Shown piece after piece: positions 6,084 to 7,188 of a stretch of DNA of 7,188 bases (position 1 is the first letter of the stretch; the number at the start of each line of letters is the position of its first letter). The stretch is from positions 1 to 7,188 of the forward strand of contig CBDULQ010000196.1 in the NCBI GenBank assembly GCA_965368115.1, read 5' to 3'. The notes under the pieces were generated by a model that worked only from the letters and a program-made list of their open reading frames with translations, was not told the DNA's origin and did not search any database. The translations under genes and the position numbers were made by a program. Source of the DNA: CBDULQ01 sp965368115 (lineage in GTDB: Bacteria; Pseudomonadota; Gammaproteobacteria; SZUA-229).

Positions 6084-7188
6084 TTAGCGCGAAGAACGAT
6101 ACACCTGATCGCGACTGCGCTTGCTCAACACCAGTTGCCACAACTGTCCCTGACGCGAACGGAAAAATCCTGCGCAACAATGTAGATAGTATTTCCACAT
6201 ACGGTAGAAACGTTTGCCGTATTTCGGTTCCAGTTCCGGCCAGGCGCGATCGAAATTTTCCCACCAGGCCATCAGGGTACGATCGTAATCCTGTCCAAAA
6301 TTATGCCAGTCTTCGATCAGGAACTGATCGTCGACCACTCGAGCGATTTCTCGCGCCGAAGGCAACTTGCCGTTGGGAAAAATATAGCGATCGATCCAGG
6401 GGTCGACCGTCGAGGTTTCCTTGTGAATGCCGATGGTATGCAGCAGGAACAGGCCGTCGTCTTTCAACAGACGATACGCGGCGTCGAAATAGGCGGCATA
6501 GTTTTTCGGACCCACGTGTTCGAACATACCCACTGAAACGATCTTGTCGAACTCGCCTTCCAGTTTCCGGTAGTCCATCAGTATGATCTCGACCGGCAAA
6601 CCTTCACAACGTTGTTGCGCCAGTTTCTGTTGTTCCCGGGAAACCGTAATGCCGACCACTTCGACACCATAGTGCTGTGCTGCATGGCGGGCCAGGCCGC
6701 CCCAGCCGCAACCGATTTCCAGTAGACGCTCACCGGGCTTCAGTTCCAGTTTGCGGCAGATCATGTCCAGTTTATCGAACTGGGCCTGTTCCAGGTTTTT
6801 TGCATTGGCCCAGTAAGCGCATGAATAACTCATGCTACTGTCGAGCATATTTTCGAACACATCGTTACCGATGTCGTAATGTTGTTCACCGACCTGGAAA
6901 GCGCGCTTGCTGGATTGCAGGTTGAAAAGTTTCTGGCGTAACACTTCCGCCAGCAGGCGAAACCGCGCCCAGCCACCGAGTTTTTCTTCGATATCATGTT
7001 TCATCAATCGACAGAACATATCGTCAAGGGCATGACAGTCCCATTGACCGTCCATATAGGATTCACCGAAACCCAGTGAACCCTGGGTGAGTATACGACG
7101 ATACATATCGTCATCATGCACCTGGATATCCCAGGCATAACGTCCGTTGAAACGGATACCGGCCGGCTCGATCAGTTCACTCAATACG
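6084..7188 (-). CDS. cfa: Cyclopropane-fatty-acyl-phospholipid synthase, 5' end cut by window edge
   Basis: SAM-dependent enzyme that adds a methylene bridge across cis double bonds of membrane phospholipid acyl chains, typically on entry to stationary phase or under acid and other stress. Counting from the TTG at 7184, the SAM-binding motif is LEIGCGWGG (155-163). The residues that hold the active site and bicarbonate in the E. coli enzyme are all present: Cys122 (YSCAYW), Glu222 (MFEHVGPKN), His249 (LLHTIG), Tyr300 (DYDRTLMAW) and Cys337 (CCAGFF). The N-terminal lipid-binding domain (about 1-90) contains GSLGFGESYMDG. From memory of the E. coli protein the numbering is shifted by about 17, and the frame stays open to the right edge, so the TTG is probably not the start and some 17 codons lie outside. 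Stop TAA is at 6086-6084. It converges on the + strand small-protein gene, and its promoter is not in the window. Confidence 0.95.
   Translation of the reverse strand, partial: VLSELIEPAGIRFNGRYAWDIQVHDDDMYRRILTQGSLGFGESYMDGQWDCHALDDMFCRLMKHDIEEKLGGWARFRLLAEVLRQKLFNLQSSKRAFQVGEQHYDIGNDVFENMLDSSMSYSCAYWANAKNLEQAQFDKLDMICRKLELKPGERLLEIGCGWGGLARHAAQHYGVEVVGITVSREQQKLAQQRCEGLPVEIILMDYRKLEGEFDKIVSVGMFEHVGPKNYAAYFDAAYRLLKDDGLFLLHTIGIHKETSTVDPWIDRYIFPNGKLPSAREIARVVDDQFLIEDWHNFGQDYDRTLMAWWENFDRAWPELEPKYGKRFYRMWKYYLHCCAGFFRSRQGQLWQLVLSKRSRDQVYRSSR

Noticed and set aside
5954..6586. Open frame of about 210 codons on the + strand
   Set aside because: It runs through the repeat pair and then antisense to cfa; its start yields the spurious peptide typical of this repeat family and it has no ribosome site.

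Overview
The window reads like chromosomal core DNA of a Gram-negative proteobacterium, most likely a gammaproteobacterium. This rests on an OmpV/MipA-type outer-membrane barrel, a lipoprotein signal, a cyclopropane fatty acid synthase that lines up closely with the E. coli enzyme, moderate-to-high GC, and a REP-like palindromic repeat pair of the kind scattered through many gammaproteobacterial genomes. Genus cannot be assigned from the sequence alone. No phage, IS element, CRISPR array, tRNA or rRNA was seen.

Layout from left to right: (1) the 3' part of a MipA/OmpV family outer-membrane protein on the + strand, cut at its signal peptide by the window edge; (2) a strong hairpin terminator between convergent genes; (3) a two-gene minus-strand operon read from about 3094 down to 853, in which a DUF6502-type protein with a helix-turn-helix-like segment is followed, with a 17-nt overlap, by a lipoprotein made of about six tandem DUF5666-like modules; (4) a 239-bp divergent intergenic region with a perfect 9-bp-arm inverted repeat over the predicted -10 box of the minus-strand operon, and an extended -10 promoter candidate facing the other way; (5) a + strand membrane-anchored hybrid histidine kinase (PAS-PAS-HisKA-HATPase-REC) with a CXXCH motif inside its ATPase domain; (6) a small + strand single-pass membrane protein of 75 residues; (7) a short intergenic stretch with a hairpin and an inverted pair of 28-bp REP-like repeats; (8) a minus-strand cyclopropane-fatty-acyl-phospholipid synthase (cfa), which lacks roughly its first 17 codons because of the window edge.

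Most products belong to the cell envelope (outer-membrane barrel, exported lipoprotein, small inner-membrane protein, lipid-modifying enzyme, membrane sensor kinase), but apart from the DUF6502-DUF5666 operon nothing in the sequence ties them into one pathway. The least understood unit is that DUF6502-DUF5666 pair with its operator-like palindrome and apparently leaderless first gene. It looks like a self-regulated operon producing a repetitive surface or periplasmic lipoprotein of unknown role.
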